DNA of 64,000 nucleotides from Microvirga calopogonii. Its GTDB lineage: Bacteria; Pseudomonadota; Alphaproteobacteria; Rhizobiales; Beijerinckiaceae. The stretch is from contig NZ_QDGA01000003.1 of the NCBI RefSeq assembly GCF_003347665.1, forward strand, positions 124,001 through 188,000, in the 5' to 3' direction. The notes under the pieces were generated by a model. That model searched no databases. It saw only the letters and a program-made list of their open reading frames with translations, and was not told the DNA's origin. A program made the translations under genes and the position numbers. Positions 36,460-46,115 of this stretch are shown in pieces. Numbering within the stretch: position 1 is the first letter of the stretch; each line of letters begins with the position of its first letter.

Positions 36460-36920
36460 TGTTCCGTAACGGCAATCAAAGCACGTCCGCCCAGGCGGCC
36501 CGTGAATACCTCTCGGACCGCATCGAGGAGCGCCCCGTCCCCACCTCCATCATGCGCTGGAGCTTTGTGCTCACCTGGTTCATGCGGGTCCTGGCGATCC
36601 TTTGGATCATGAAGGGCCTGAGCGCCTGGGCGGTGATTCTCGGCATCTGGACCCCGGTCGGGCAGTTCGAAGGGCGCTCGACGGGCTACCAGGCCACGAT
36701 CATCTATTTCGCCCTGATCGACCTGATCGCGGCCGTCGGCCTCTGGATGGCCAGCACCTGGGGCGGGGTCATGTGGCTGCTCGCCATCATGAGCCACCTG
36801 ATTCTCGCGGCCTTCTTCCCGGGTATCGTTTCCGGCGGCGTCATGACGGTGGCGTTCTTCCTGACCCTGATCGCCGTCTATCTCGGGATCTCCTGGCTGG
36901 CCGCGCAGGAGAATCGCTGA
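36459..36920 (+). CDS. DUF6163 family membrane protein
   Basis: A 153-residue protein with four predicted membrane segments (VLTWFMRVLAILWIMKGLSAW; YFALIDLIAAVGLWMA; GGVMWLLAIMSHLILAAFF; MTVAFFLTLIAVYLGI). A conserved alphaproteobacterial protein without known function, translationally coupled to the upstream hydrolase (shared A in TGATG). Confidence 0.8.
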   Translation: MFRNGNQSTSAQAAREYLSDRIEERPVPTSIMRWSFVLTWFMRVLAILWIMKGLSAWAVILGIWTPVGQFEGRSTGYQATIIYFALIDLIAAVGLWMASTWGGVMWLLAIMSHLILAAFFPGIVSGGVMTVAFFLTLIAVYLGISWLAAQENR

Positions 36921-37141
36921 CCGGGCGTCGGGGAGCCGCGCTCACGCAGAAGTGTATCCTCAAGAGCACAGTTCAAAGTTACATGTGCCCTGAAGGCGGT
37001 TCAGAGACCCCGGAACGATCGGGCAGGCCGGTTTGCCATAAAACGGCCCCGATGTTCCTCGTTTTCGATACCGTTCTTTAATCCTATCCCGGCACTTATG
37101 CTGGGAACGGGGGCATACGCGGGCGCTCGTCCGCCGTCCTC

Positions 37142-38434
37142 ATGTCGACCACTTCTAACCGGGAAGAGCCTGCGCTCATGTTGTCTCGCCGTACCCTCCT
37201 GACCGGATCGCTCGCCCTGATCTTCACGCCTGCCACCGTTGCCCTGGCTCAGACCCAGGCCGAGTGGTCGCAGAACTACGAGGCGGTGTCCCGCACCCGC
37301 GTTCAGCGCACCTCGACCCCCATGATGTCGCAGGAATCCCTGGCCGCGACCGAGCAGATGATCGAGTATTACCGCAACATCGCGGCTCGCGGCGGCTGGC
37401 AGCCCGTCCAGGGCGTCCAGGGCCTGCGCGTCGGCTCCAAGAGCCCGGCGGTCGTCGCCCTGCGCCAGCGCCTCATCATCACCGGCGATCTCGACCAGGC
37501 CGCCGGCGAATCGCCGATCTACGATTCCTACGTCGAGGCCGGCGTGCGCCGCTTCCAGGCCCGCCACGGCATCAGCTCCACCGGCACCATGACGGCCCCG
37601 ACGGTCGCCGCCATGAACGTGCCCGTGGATGTCCGCATCCGCCAGCTCGAGATCAACGTCTCCCGCCTGCGCACCCTGGTGGCCGGCGGCCTGCCCAACC
37701 GGTACGTGGTCGCCAACATCCCGGCCGCCCTGGTCGAGACGGTGGAGGGCGGTGTCGTCCATACCCGCCACGCCGCCGGCGTCGGCAAGATCGACCGTCA
37801 GTCGCCGCTCCTGAACACCAAGGTGGTCGAGGTCAACTTCAACCCGTTCTGGACCGTGCCCGCTTCGATCATCAAGAAGGACCTGATCCCGAAGATGCAG
37901 AAGGAGCCGAACTACCTGACGGACAACAAGATCCGCATCTTCAACGGCAACACCGAGCTTTCGCCCTCGCAGGTGAACTGGTTCTCGGACGAGGCGACCC
38001 GCTACCGCTTCCGCCAGGATCCGGGCGGCGAGCTCAACTCCATGGGCTTCGTGCGCATCAACATCCCGAACCCGCACGGCGTCTACATGCACGACACGCC
38101 CTCCAAGGGCATCTTCGGCGACGATTTCCGCTTCGTGTCCTCGGGCTGCATCCGCGTGCAGAACGTGCGCGACTACATCGAATTCCTGCTGAAGGACACG
38201 CCCGGCTGGAGCCGCGAGCAGATCGACGCTGCCTTCAAGTCCGGCGAGCGCATCGACGCCCGCCTGTCGCAGCCCGTTCCGATCCACTGGATCTACATGA
38301 CCGCCTGGGCGACCCCGGACGGCCTCGTCCAGTTCCGCGACGACATCTACAACAAGGACGGCCTCGGCAACGCGATCCCGGTCGCCAGCCGCACCCCGAC
38401 CGAGCCGGACGAAGAGATGTTCCTGCAGAACTGA
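37142..38434 (+). CDS. L,D-transpeptidase family protein (YcbB-like, murein-binding)
   Basis: A 430-residue exported enzyme making 3-3 peptidoglycan cross-links or anchoring proteins. Signal: SRRTLLTGSLALIFTPATVALAQ, Tat-like. A peptidoglycan-binding domain lies at about residues 95-160 (LRVGSKSPAVVALRQRL...VRRFQARHG). The YkuD catalytic domain has HDTPSKGIFG followed by SSGCIRVQNVRDY, with the catalytic Cys. Start at 37142, or ATG at 37178 just before the signal peptide. Confidence 0.93.
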   Translation: MSTTSNREEPALMLSRRTLLTGSLALIFTPATVALAQTQAEWSQNYEAVSRTRVQRTSTPMMSQESLAATEQMIEYYRNIAARGGWQPVQGVQGLRVGSKSPAVVALRQRLIITGDLDQAAGESPIYDSYVEAGVRRFQARHGISSTGTMTAPTVAAMNVPVDVRIRQLEINVSRLRTLVAGGLPNRYVVANIPAALVETVEGGVVHTRHAAGVGKIDRQSPLLNTKVVEVNFNPFWTVPASIIKKDLIPKMQKEPNYLTDNKIRIFNGNTELSPSQVNWFSDEATRYRFRQDPGGELNSMGFVRINIPNPHGVYMHDTPSKGIFGDDFRFVSSGCIRVQNVRDYIEFLLKDTPGWSREQIDAAFKSGERIDARLSQPVPIHWIYMTAWATPDGLVQFRDDIYNKDGLGNAIPVASRTPTEPDEEMFLQN

Positions 38435-38459
38435 GGTTCTCGGAGAGTTTCAGACCGAC

Positions 38460-38491
38460 ACGTCATCACCGGCCTCGCGCCGGTGATTTCG
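38460..38491. repeat. Class A half copy (A4')
   Basis: ACGTCATCACCGGC / GCCGGTGATTTCG hairpin 25 bases after the L,D-transpeptidase stop; possible transcript 3' end. Confidence 0.65.
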
Positions 38492-38542
38492 TTTGTGGGA
38501 CCTGTTTCCTTCCCGCGGCCGGGCGGGATAGGTGTTCCCTCA

Positions 38543-38635
38543 ACGTCATGGCCGGCCTTGTGCCGGCCATCCCGATAGGGTGAAGCGCGGCGCTCTTCGG
38601 TTCGAGATCACCGGCACGAGGCCGGTGATGACGTG
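38543..38635 (+). repeat. Class A repeat, full copy (A4)
   Basis: ACGTCATGGCCGGC / GCCGGCCAT module, GTGAAGCGCGGCGCTCTTCG middle, then ATCACCGGC / GCCGGTGATGACGT. Same order as A1 and A2. Confidence 0.85.
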
Positions 38636-38787
38636 ATGGGGCGCTCCGACCACCCGTTGCATTTCCAAACCCGCACGGACATCTCTCCAGAACAGGTTGG
38701 CTCCCTTGAGCCAGCCATGTTAAAGGCCTGGGCAATTCGGATCGAGCGGCCGGTTCCAGCCGGGCTCACAGGAAGGCGAGGTATCCC

Positions 38788-40092
38788 ATGAGCGCGAGTG
38801 AAGCGGCACGTAGCCATCTCTCCAACAGCTTTTTCTCGGCGAGCCTTGCCGATAGCGATCCCGAGATCGCCCGTGCCATCGGGCTCGAACTCGGCCGCCA
38901 GCGCGACGAGATCGAGCTGATCGCCTCCGAGAACATCGTGTCCCGTGCGGTCCTCGAGGCGCAGGGCTCGGTGATGACCAACAAGTACGCGGAAGGCTAT
39001 CCGGGCCGCCGCTATTATGGCGGCTGCCAGTTCGTCGACATGGCCGAGGAACTGGCCATCGAGCGCGCCAAGCGCCTGTTCGACTGCAAGTTCGCCAACG
39101 TCCAGGCCAATTCGGGTTCCCAGGCCAACCAGGCCGTGTTCATGGCGCTGATGAAGCCCGGCGACACCTTCATGGGCCTCGACCTCGCCTGCGGCGGCCA
39201 CCTGACCCACGGCTCCCCGGTCAACATGTCCGGCAAGTGGTTCAACGTGGTGAGCTACAAGGTTCGCGAGAGCGACCAGATCATCGACATGGACGAGGTT
39301 GCGGAACTGGCCCGCACCCACAAGCCGAAGGTGATCGTCGCCGGTGGCTCGGCCTATTCCCGCTTCTGGGACTTCGCCCGCTTCCGCGAGATCGCCGACG
39401 AAGTCGGGGCCTTCTTCATGGTCGACATCGCGCATTTCGCCGGTCTGGTGGCGGGCGGCGCGCATCCGTCGCCGTTCCCGCACGCCCATGTGGTTACGAC
39501 CACCACCCACAAGACCCTGCGCGGCCCGCGCGGCGGCATGATCCTCACCAACGAGGAGGACATCGCCAAGAAGGTCAATTCCGCGATCTTCCCCGGCCTC
39601 CAGGGCGGCCCGCTCATGCACGTGATCGCGGCGAAGGCGGTCGCGTTCGGCGAGGCGCTGCGCCCCGAGTTCAAGCTCTATGCCCGCTCGGTGGTCGAGA
39701 ACGCCAAAGTGCTCGCCGACACCATGCTGGCGAACGGCTACGCCATCGTGGCCGGCGGCACGGACAACCACCTGATGCTGGTGGACCTGCGCCCGAAGAA
39801 GCTCACCGGCAAGGCCGCGGAAGCCGCCCTCGGCCGCGCCCACATCACCTGCAACAAGAACGGCGTTCCCTTCGACCCGGAAAAGCCGATGGTTACCTCC
39901 GGCATCCGCCTCGGAACCCCCGCAGCCACCTCGCGCGGCTTCGGCGTGGCCGAGTTCAAGCGAGTGGGCGAGCTGATCGTCGAGACCCTTGACGGTCTTG
40001 CGAAGCATGGCGACGAAGCGAACGCGGCGGTCGAGGAATCGGTCAAGCACCGCGTCCACGAGCTGACCCGCCGCTTCCCGATTTACGCGTGA
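38788..40092 (+). CDS. glyA: Serine hydroxymethyltransferase
   Basis: A 434-residue PLP enzyme interconverting serine plus THF with glycine plus methylene-THF. The PLP lysine is in [15 protein letters not shown]. Other motifs are [28 protein letters not shown] and the substrate-binding [12 protein letters not shown]-like [11 protein letters not shown]. The ribosome site GGCGAGG precedes the ATG. Followed, after a class A repeat, by nrdR, the usual alphaproteobacterial neighbour. Confidence 0.98.
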   Translation: MSASEAARSHLSNSFFSASLADSDPEIARAIGLELGRQRDEIELIASENIVSRAVLEAQGSVMTNKYAEGYPGRRYYGGCQFVDMAEELAIERAKRLFDCKFANVQANSGSQANQAVFMALMKPGDTFMGLDLACGGHLTHGSPVNMSGKWFNVVSYKVRESDQIIDMDEVAELARTHKPKVIVAGGSAYSRFWDFARFREIADEVGAFFMVDIAHFAGLVAGGAHPSPFPHAHVVTTTTHKTLRGPRGGMILTNEEDIAKKVNSAIFPGLQGGPLMHVIAAKAVAFGEALRPEFKLYARSVVENAKVLADTMLANGYAIVAGGTDNHLMLVDLRPKKLTGKAAEAALGRAHITCNKNGVPFDPEKPMVTSGIRLGTPAATSRGFGVAEFKRVGELIVETLDGLAKHGDEANAAVEESVKHRVHELTRRFPIYA

Positions 40093-40131
40093 TAGCGAGC
40101 GGTCGGAGTGCGGCCCGATACTGCCCTTGTT

Positions 40132-40222
40132 CGTCATCACCGGCCTTGTGCCGGTGATCTCGATAAGGAGAGGTACGGCGCTTCACTCCATCGGGATGGC
40201 CGGGACAGGCCCGGCCATGACG
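40132..40222 (-). repeat. Class A repeat, full copy in inverted orientation (A5)
   Basis: Read on the minus strand it has the same order as A1, A2 and A4 (GGCCGG module, GTGAAGCGCC middle, CACCGG module). It fills the space between glyA and nrdR. Confidence 0.8.
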
Positions 40223-40309
40223 GCGAAGAGTGGCCCACGGAAGACCTGCATCCGTTCCGAACCTGCGTGGCCTGGACAAATCTTGATATAGTTTTCGGGT
40301 AGAAGGCTG

Positions 40310-40813
40310 ATGCGTTGCCCCTATTGCGGGAGCCTGGACACCCAGGTGAAGGATTCCCGCCCCACGGACGATTCCTCGTCGATCCGCCGTCGCCGCATCT
40401 GCCCGGATTGCGGCGGCCGCTTCACGACCTTCGAGCGCGTGCAGCTGCGTGAGCTGACGGTCCTGAAGCGCTCCGGCCGTCGGGTCCCGTTCGACCGCGA
40501 CAAGCTCCAGCAATCGGTGGAGGTCGCGCTCCGCAAGCGTCCGGTGGACCCGGAGCGGGTCGAGCGCATGATCAACGGCATTGTGCGCCAGCTCGAGAGC
40601 ATGGGTGATGGCGAAGTGCCGAGCGAGACCGTGGGGGAACTCGTCATGGAGGGCCTCAAGGGGCTTGATGACGTGGCCTATGTGCGGTTCGCTTCCGTGT
40701 ACAAGAACTTCCGCGAGGCCAAGGACTTCGAGGAGATTCTTGGCAAACTGGCTGAGGGCGAGGACGATCTCCCGCCGCCGCCGAAGAAGAAGCGCGCTCC
40801 GAGCGAGCCATGA
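40310..40813 (+). CDS. nrdR: Transcriptional repressor NrdR
   Basis: A 167-residue nucleotide-sensing repressor of ribonucleotide reductase genes. The zinc ribbon MRCPYCG...[12 protein letters not shown] is followed by an ATP-cone (about residues 49-139) starting [17 protein letters not shown] short Pro/Lys tail ends the protein. Its stop overlaps the ribD start by 4 bases. Confidence 0.98.
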   Translation: MRCPYCGSLDTQVKDSRPTDDSSSIRRRRICPDCGGRFTTFERVQLRELTVLKRSGRRVPFDRDKLQQSVEVALRKRPVDPERVERMINGIVRQLESMGDGEVPSETVGELVMEGLKGLDDVAYVRFASVYKNFREAKDFEEILGKLAEGEDDLPPPPKKKRAPSEP

Positions 40814-41949
40814 ACCGGTTCGAGGCGACGTGGCAGGATTCCGACGCGACCAATAGGGACGAGCGTTTCATGCGCTTGGCCATTGCCCTTGGCGAGCGCA
40901 ATCTCGGCCTGACCTGGCCGAACCCGTCCGTGGGGTCCATCATCGTGGACGAGAGCGGCGCTGCCCCGGTCATCATCGCTCAGGGCGCCACTCAAGCTGG
41001 CGGTCGCCCCCATGCCGAGCGCGTGGCCCTGGCAGCCGCCGGCGAGCGCGCCAGGGGCGCCACCCTCTACGTGTCCCTCGAACCCTGTTCGCACCACGGC
41101 AAAACCTCGCCCTGCGCGGACGCGGTGGTTGAAGCAGGCGTGAGCCGCGTGGTCTCGGCCATCGAGGATCCCGATTCCCGCGTGGCGGGGCTCGGCCATG
41201 CGCGGTTGCGGGAGGCCAGCATCGAGGTGACTGTCGGCGTTCTGGGCCGGGAGGCCCGCCGGGCCCATCTCGGCCATATCACCCGCGTCACCCGGGGACG
41301 GCCTGCCGTCACGGTGAAGCTTGCCCGCAGCACGGAAGGGCTGGCCGGTTCCCGTCACGGTCCGCGCCTGATGCTCACGGGCGAGATCGCCAACGCGAAG
41401 GTCCACCTGATGCGCGCCCATGCGGATGCGATCATGGTCGGGGCCGGGACCGTTCTCGCCGACGATCCGCTGCTGAACGTGCGCCTGCCGGGGCTCGAAG
41501 CCCGCTCGCCGGTCCGCATCGTGATCGATTCGAGCCTGCGCACGCCCGCGAGTGCGCGGGTGGTCGCCGGGGCGCGGGACATCCCGACCTGGATCGTCAC
41601 CAGTGTCGCGGCTCCCGTCGAGGCGGAACGGGCCCTGACCGCCCTTGGCGTCGAGGTTTTGCGTGTCGAGAGCGATGAAGGTGGCCGCGTCCTGTTGCCA
41701 GAAGCCCTGCGGCTTCTGGGTACGCGCGGTCTCACGCGGATATTCTGCGAGGGCGGTCCCGAGCTGGCGGATGCGCTGGCCAAGGCCGACCTCGTCGACG
41801 AGCTTGTCCTGATCACCGGGCGCTCGGCCAGAGGGCAGGGAGATGTGCCCGCCCTCGGCCTGGCGCTGCAGGACCGGATGGATTTTCTCGATTGCCGGGC
41901 CGAGGAGCAGATCGGCCCCGATCTTTTCATGTTCTGGGAGAGACCCTGA
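40810..41949 (+). CDS. ribD: Bifunctional riboflavin biosynthesis deaminase/reductase
   Basis: A 379-residue enzyme. The N-terminal zinc deaminase has HAE ([11 protein letters not shown]) and [11 protein letters not shown]. The C-terminal reductase begins near [14 protein letters not shown] and contains [19 protein letters not shown] and [12 protein letters not shown]. It catalyses the second and third steps of riboflavin synthesis. TGATG overlap with ribE. Confidence 0.97.
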   Translation: MNRFEATWQDSDATNRDERFMRLAIALGERNLGLTWPNPSVGSIIVDESGAAPVIIAQGATQAGGRPHAERVALAAAGERARGATLYVSLEPCSHHGKTSPCADAVVEAGVSRVVSAIEDPDSRVAGLGHARLREASIEVTVGVLGREARRAHLGHITRVTRGRPAVTVKLARSTEGLAGSRHGPRLMLTGEIANAKVHLMRAHADAIMVGAGTVLADDPLLNVRLPGLEARSPVRIVIDSSLRTPASARVVAGARDIPTWIVTSVAAPVEAERALTALGVEVLRVESDEGGRVLLPEALRLLGTRGLTRIFCEGGPELADALAKADLVDELVLITGRSARGQGDVPALGLALQDRMDFLDCRAEEQIGPDLFMFWERP

Positions 41950-42584
41950 TGTTCACGGGTATCGTCACCGATGTCGGTGAGATTGCAACTGCCGAGGGCG
42001 CTCAGGGAACCCTGAAGCGCCTGCGGATCCACGCGTCCTACGATCCTGCCACCATCGCGCTCGGCGCCTCCATTGCGTGCGGCGGTCCGTGCCTGACCGT
42101 CGTTGCGGTCGGCCCGCGCGAGGGCGGCTGCTGGTTCGACGTGGACGCGGCCGCCGAAACCCTGGATCGCACCACCGTGGGCGACTGGGAGGCCGGCACC
42201 AAGGTCAACCTGGAGCGCTCCCTGAAGATCGGCGACGAACTCGGCGGCCATATCGTGACCGGGCACGTGGACGGGATCGCGACCATCGTGGCCAAGGAAT
42301 CGATCACTGCGGGCGACGATCCGTGGGGCCCGACCGCCCGCTTCACCATCAAGGCGCCGCACGCGCTGGCTCCGTTCATAGCGGAGAAGGGCTCGGTCTG
42401 CCTCGACGGCACGTCGCTCACGGTGAACTCGGTCAACGACGACATGTTCTCCGTGCTCATCATCCCGCATACCCTCGCGGTCACCACCTGGGGCGACCGG
42501 CAGGTGGGCGACAAGCTCAATCTCGAAGTCGATCTCATGGCCCGCTACGCCGCGCGGCTTGCGGATGCGCGCCGGGCGGAGTAG
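41949..42584 (+). CDS. ribE: Riboflavin synthase, alpha chain
   Basis: A 211-residue enzyme forming riboflavin from two lumazines. Two internal homologous barrels: [12 protein letters not shown]...GGPCLTVV...NLERSL and GHIVTGHVDG...KGSVCLDGTSLTVNSV. ATG at 41949 shares a base with the ribD stop codon. Confidence 0.96.
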   Translation: MFTGIVTDVGEIATAEGAQGTLKRLRIHASYDPATIALGASIACGGPCLTVVAVGPREGGCWFDVDAAAETLDRTTVGDWEAGTKVNLERSLKIGDELGGHIVTGHVDGIATIVAKESITAGDDPWGPTARFTIKAPHALAPFIAEKGSVCLDGTSLTVNSVNDDMFSVLIIPHTLAVTTWGDRQVGDKLNLEVDLMARYAARLADARRAE

Positions 42585-42620
42585 GGGAACGCCTAACGTT
42601 TCCCTTATCCCATACACAGC

Positions 42621-42728
42621 CCTCATCCTGAGGAGCCGCTGCGAGCGGCGTCTCGAGGACGAGGGCGTCTCCAGTGCTCTCTGGATCCTTCTTCGAGACG
42701 CAGACGTCGTCTGCTCCCCAGGATGAGG
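42621..42728. repeat. Class B palindromic repeat, copy 3
   Basis: CCTCATCCTGAGGAGC at the left; GCTCCCCAGGATGAGG, one base off the inverse, at the right. Inserted between ribE and ribH inside an otherwise tightly packed operon. Confidence 0.9.
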
Positions 42729-42763
42729 TTCGAGACATTGTTGGAACTCTGAACGGATGTCCC

Positions 42764-43252
42764 ATGGTCGCGCCTTCCGATAAGCCGAAAAGCCCTCGTC
42801 CGCCGGTTCCCGGCGCCCGCATCCTGGTCGTCGAGGCTCGCTTCTACGACGACATCGCCGACGAGCTCCTGCGCGGCGCCCGCGGCGCCGTCGAGGCGGC
42901 TCAGGCCACCATGGACGTGCTGACCCTCGACGGCGCGCTCGAAATCCCCGCCACCATCGCCATCGCGCTCGATGCCGCCGAGAAGGCCGGCAAGCCCTAC
43001 GATGCCGTCGTGGCCCTCGGTTGCGTGATCCGTGGCGAGACCGGGCATTACGACATCGTCGCGGGCGAGAGCGCCCGCGCTCTCATGGACCTGTCGGTCG
43101 CCCGCAAGATCCCGCTCGCCAATGGCATTCTCACGGTCGAGAATGATCAGCAGGCCTGGACCCGCGCGAGCGTGAATGAATTGAATAAGGGTGGCGGAGC
43201 GGTGGACGCGGCTCTGGCCGTGCTGCGCATCAAGCAGAAACTGGAGGGCTGA
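42764..43252 (+). CDS. ribH: 6,7-dimethyl-8-ribityllumazine synthase
   Basis: A 162-residue lumazine synthase. It has [43 protein letters not shown] with the catalytic His, and [17 protein letters not shown]. The start is taken as ATG at 42764 ([11 protein letters not shown]); further upstream in-frame sequence lies in the class B repeat. Two bases before nusB. Confidence 0.95.
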   Translation: MVAPSDKPKSPRPPVPGARILVVEARFYDDIADELLRGARGAVEAAQATMDVLTLDGALEIPATIAIALDAAEKAGKPYDAVVALGCVIRGETGHYDIVAGESARALMDLSVARKIPLANGILTVENDQQAWTRASVNELNKGGGAVDAALAVLRIKQKLEG

Positions 43253-43254
43253 TC

Positions 43255-43737
43255 ATGACGAAGCCAGCAGAGCGCTCGGCCGCTCGCCTCGCTGCCGTCC
43301 AGGCTCTCTATCAGATGGACCTGTCAGGCAAGACCGTGCTCGACGCGCTCGCCGAATTCGAGGCTTTCTGGATCGGCCGCGAGGTCGAGGGCATCGAGTT
43401 CCAGCCGTCGGACAATGATTTCTTCCGTGACATTCTCTCGGGCGTGGTCAAGAACCAGCGCGAGATCGACGTGAAGATCGACAACGCGCTTGCCACCGAT
43501 TGGCCGCTCAAGCGCATCGAGGCGGTGCTGCGCGCCATCCTGCGCGCCGGCGGCTACGAGCTCATGTTCCGCAAGGACGTGCCGGCTCGCGTCGTCATCA
43601 CGGAATATGTCGACGTGACCCACGGCTTCTACGGCGACGACGAGCCCGGTCTCGTGAACGCCGTCCTGGACAAGCTCGCCCGCGAGGTGCGTCCGGGCGA
43701 ACTCGAGAAGAAGGCGGCCGGGCAGGGCAAGCGGTAG
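43255..43737 (+). CDS. nusB: Transcription antitermination factor NusB
   Basis: A 160-residue all-helical RNA-binding protein acting with S10 in rRNA antitermination. Signature RSAARLAAVQALYQMDLSG and the C-terminal ITEYVDVTHGFYGDDEPGLVNAVLDKLAR. The ribH-nusB-thiL order is standard. Confidence 0.97.
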   Translation: MTKPAERSAARLAAVQALYQMDLSGKTVLDALAEFEAFWIGREVEGIEFQPSDNDFFRDILSGVVKNQREIDVKIDNALATDWPLKRIEAVLRAILRAGGYELMFRKDVPARVVITEYVDVTHGFYGDDEPGLVNAVLDKLAREVRPGELEKKAAGQGKR

Positions 43738-43765
43738 GCATCATGCGGGTGAGGGCGGTCGGCCG

Positions 43766-44755
43766 ATGAGCTCGAGAGAACGCCCCGGCGAGGACAGCCT
43801 CATCGCCCGCTTCTTCGCCCCCATCGCGGGCGAGGGCGGACTTGGCCTTAAGGACGATGCGGCCCGTCTCACCCCGGCGCCCGGCCACGATCTTGTCCTC
43901 ACCGTGGACGCGCTGGTGGAGCGCGTGCACTTCCTGCCCGAGGATGCGCCCGGCTCCATCGCCCGCAAGGCACTGGGCGTCAACGTCTCGGATCTTGCCG
44001 CCAAGGGCGCCGAGCCTGCCGGCTTCCTGCTCAGCCTCGCCTTGCCTCAAGAATGGACCGAGGAATGGCTGGCGGCTTTCGCTGCCGGCCTTGGCGAGGC
44101 GTCGCGTGATTTCTCCTGTCCGCTCCTGGGCGGCGACACTGTCAAGACGGCCGGGCCCCTGACCCTGTCGGTCACCGCTGTCGGCGAGGTTCCGACAGGC
44201 CGCATGGTTCGGCGCACGACCGCCCACGTCGGAGACCTGATCTGCGTCACCGGCACCATCGGCGATGCGGCCCTCGGCCTGAAACTCCGCTCCGCTCCGG
44301 CCTGGGCCGAGAACCTGTCCCCGGACGAGAGGGCCCATCTCGCCGACCGCTATCTGCACCCTCGGCCGCGCCATGCCCTGGCCGGCGCCCTCCGCGACCA
44401 CGCGAGCGCCGCCATGGATGTCTCGGACGGCCTCGCGGGCGACCTCGCCAAGATGATGCGGGTCAGCGGAGCAAGCGCCCTCATCGAGGCCGACCGGGTG
44501 CCGCTGTCGGGCGCTGCCGCGCAGGCGGTCCGGCTTTCGCCGGACCTCCTCGACCTCGCCCTGACCGGAGGGGACGATTACGAAATTCTCTGCACTGTGC
44601 CGGAAACGGATCTCGACAGTTTCCGGAAAGAGGCCGATAGGGTTGGGATCGCCCTCTCCGTCATTGGCAGGGTCATCTCAGGAGATGATCTGCCGGTCTT
44701 TCGGATGAACGGTCTCGAAAGACGCTACGATGTCGGCTCCTACCAGCATTTCTGA
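43766..44755 (+). CDS. thiL: Thiamine-monophosphate kinase
   Basis: A 329-residue ATP-dependent kinase making thiamine diphosphate. It has GLKDDAARLTP and TVDALVERVHFLPE at the N-terminus, GGDTVKTAGPLTLSVTAVG, AMDVSDGLAGDL and LTGGDDYEILCTVP. Its 3' end overlaps the MFS gene by 26 bases. Confidence 0.96.
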   Translation: MSSRERPGEDSLIARFFAPIAGEGGLGLKDDAARLTPAPGHDLVLTVDALVERVHFLPEDAPGSIARKALGVNVSDLAAKGAEPAGFLLSLALPQEWTEEWLAAFAAGLGEASRDFSCPLLGGDTVKTAGPLTLSVTAVGEVPTGRMVRRTTAHVGDLICVTGTIGDAALGLKLRSAPAWAENLSPDERAHLADRYLHPRPRHALAGALRDHASAAMDVSDGLAGDLAKMMRVSGASALIEADRVPLSGAAAQAVRLSPDLLDLALTGGDDYEILCTVPETDLDSFRKEADRVGIALSVIGRVISGDDLPVFRMNGLERRYDVGSYQHF

Positions 44756-45959
44756 CACCTCCTTCCACACGGCTTCCAGCGACTCGATTGCCAAGCGCAA
44801 TGCCGTCGTCCTCGCCGTCGCGATGGCGCTCGGCGGCTCAAGCCCGGCCATCGTCGTATCCCTCGGCGGTCTGGTCGGGCAGGCGCTCGCGTCGAACAAG
44901 GAACTGGCGACGCTCCCGGTCAGTTTGCTCAATCTGGGATTGGCCCTCGGCACCATTCCGGCCGCCATTTTGATGCGCAAGGCCGGGCGGCGGATCGGCT
45001 ACATCGCCGGCGCCGGCATCGGTCTGACCGGCGGTTGCCTGGCGGCCTTCGGCATCGCGGCGTTCAGTTTCCCCCTGTTCTGCCTCGGCACCCTCATCAT
45101 TGGGAGCTACGGCTCCTTCAACCAGGGCTACCGCTTCGCCGCGACCGATGCGGCCTCCGAGGCATTCAAGCCGAAGGCGATTTCCTGGGTCATGACGGGA
45201 GGGCTCGTGGCCGGCGTCATCGGGCCGCAAACCGTGATCTGGACAAGGGATGCGGTCGAAGCGGCCCCGTTTGCGGGAGCCTTCCTGGGGCAGGCCACCC
45301 TGGCGATGCTCTCGATGATCGCCGTATCCTTCCTGCGCCCGGCACCCCTCGGAAACGCGTCTTCGAAAACGGGCGGAAGGCCACTGTTCGAGATCGTACG
45401 CCAGCCCCGATTCATCGTGGCCGCCGTGACCGGCCTCGTCTCCTACAGCCTCATGACCTTCATGATGACTGCGGCGCCACTCGCGATGATCGGTTGCGGC
45501 CACCCGGTCGGCGCAGCGGCACTCGGCATCCAATGGCATATCCTGGCGATGTTCGGGCCGAGCTTCTTCACCGGCCGCCTGATCGCCCGCTTCGGCAAGG
45601 GGCCCGTGACGGCCGCTGGCCTGGTGTTGATCGCGTTAGCCGCCATTGTCGGCCTGTCCGGCATCGGCATCGTCCATTTCTGGGCGGCTCTGGTGCTGCT
45701 CGGGCTCGGCTGGAACCTGGGTTTCATCGGAGCGACGGCCCTCGTGACCGACTGTTACCGCCCCGAGGAGCGCGCCAAGGTCCAGGCAGCCAACGATTTC
45801 GTCATCTTCGGCTCGGTCGCCATCGCGTCCTTCTCGTCGGGCAAGCTCCTGAACGCAGGCGGTTGGGAGAGCGTGAACTGGCTGGTCTTCCCACCGGTCA
45901 TCGTCGCTCTAGTTCTGCTAGCTTGGCAGCAGAAGACGAAGGTGATCGCACCCGCTTAA
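44730..45959 (+). CDS. MFS transporter
   Basis: A 409-residue protein with about 12 membrane segments. The 2-3 loop has MRKAGRRIGYIAG (a variant of the MFS GxxxDRxGRR motif), and GRLIARFGKGPVTAAG is its repeat in the second half. Substrate not predictable. It overlaps thiL, so it may share its promoter; a thiamine-related substrate is possible but unsupported. Confidence 0.88.
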   Translation: MSAPTSISDTSFHTASSDSIAKRNAVVLAVAMALGGSSPAIVVSLGGLVGQALASNKELATLPVSLLNLGLALGTIPAAILMRKAGRRIGYIAGAGIGLTGGCLAAFGIAAFSFPLFCLGTLIIGSYGSFNQGYRFAATDAASEAFKPKAISWVMTGGLVAGVIGPQTVIWTRDAVEAAPFAGAFLGQATLAMLSMIAVSFLRPAPLGNASSKTGGRPLFEIVRQPRFIVAAVTGLVSYSLMTFMMTAAPLAMIGCGHPVGAAALGIQWHILAMFGPSFFTGRLIARFGKGPVTAAGLVLIALAAIVGLSGIGIVHFWAALVLLGLGWNLGFIGATALVTDCYRPEERAKVQAANDFVIFGSVAIASFSSGKLLNAGGWESVNWLVFPPVIVALVLLAWQQKTKVIAPA

Positions 45960-46115
45960 AGTATTAAGGCCTTCTTGTGGGTTGCGCCGGTAGGATTGTT
46001 GCGTACTGCCTAGTTTTTTGCCACCAAATATAGAGTTTGCTGGGGGTAGGGGCCGATCGAGGCCGACAAACAGGCCTTGATGAGCGGCTTTCTGCTTTCC
46101 CATAACAAGGATGGC

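Larger units (their letters stand above)
38435..38787. other. Intergenic region upstream of glyA with class A repeats
   Basis: Contains a half copy (38460-38491) and a full copy (38543-38635) of the class A repeat. The 150 bases before glyA must hold its promoter; no riboswitch fold was recognised. Confidence 0.6.

Noticed and set aside
38640-38787. Riboswitch upstream of glyA
   Set aside because: No glycine or other riboswitch core was recognised; only repeats and leader sequence.
41950-42763. FMN riboswitch for the riboflavin genes
   Set aside because: No FMN-aptamer-like conserved segments between ribE and ribH; the gap is the class B repeat.
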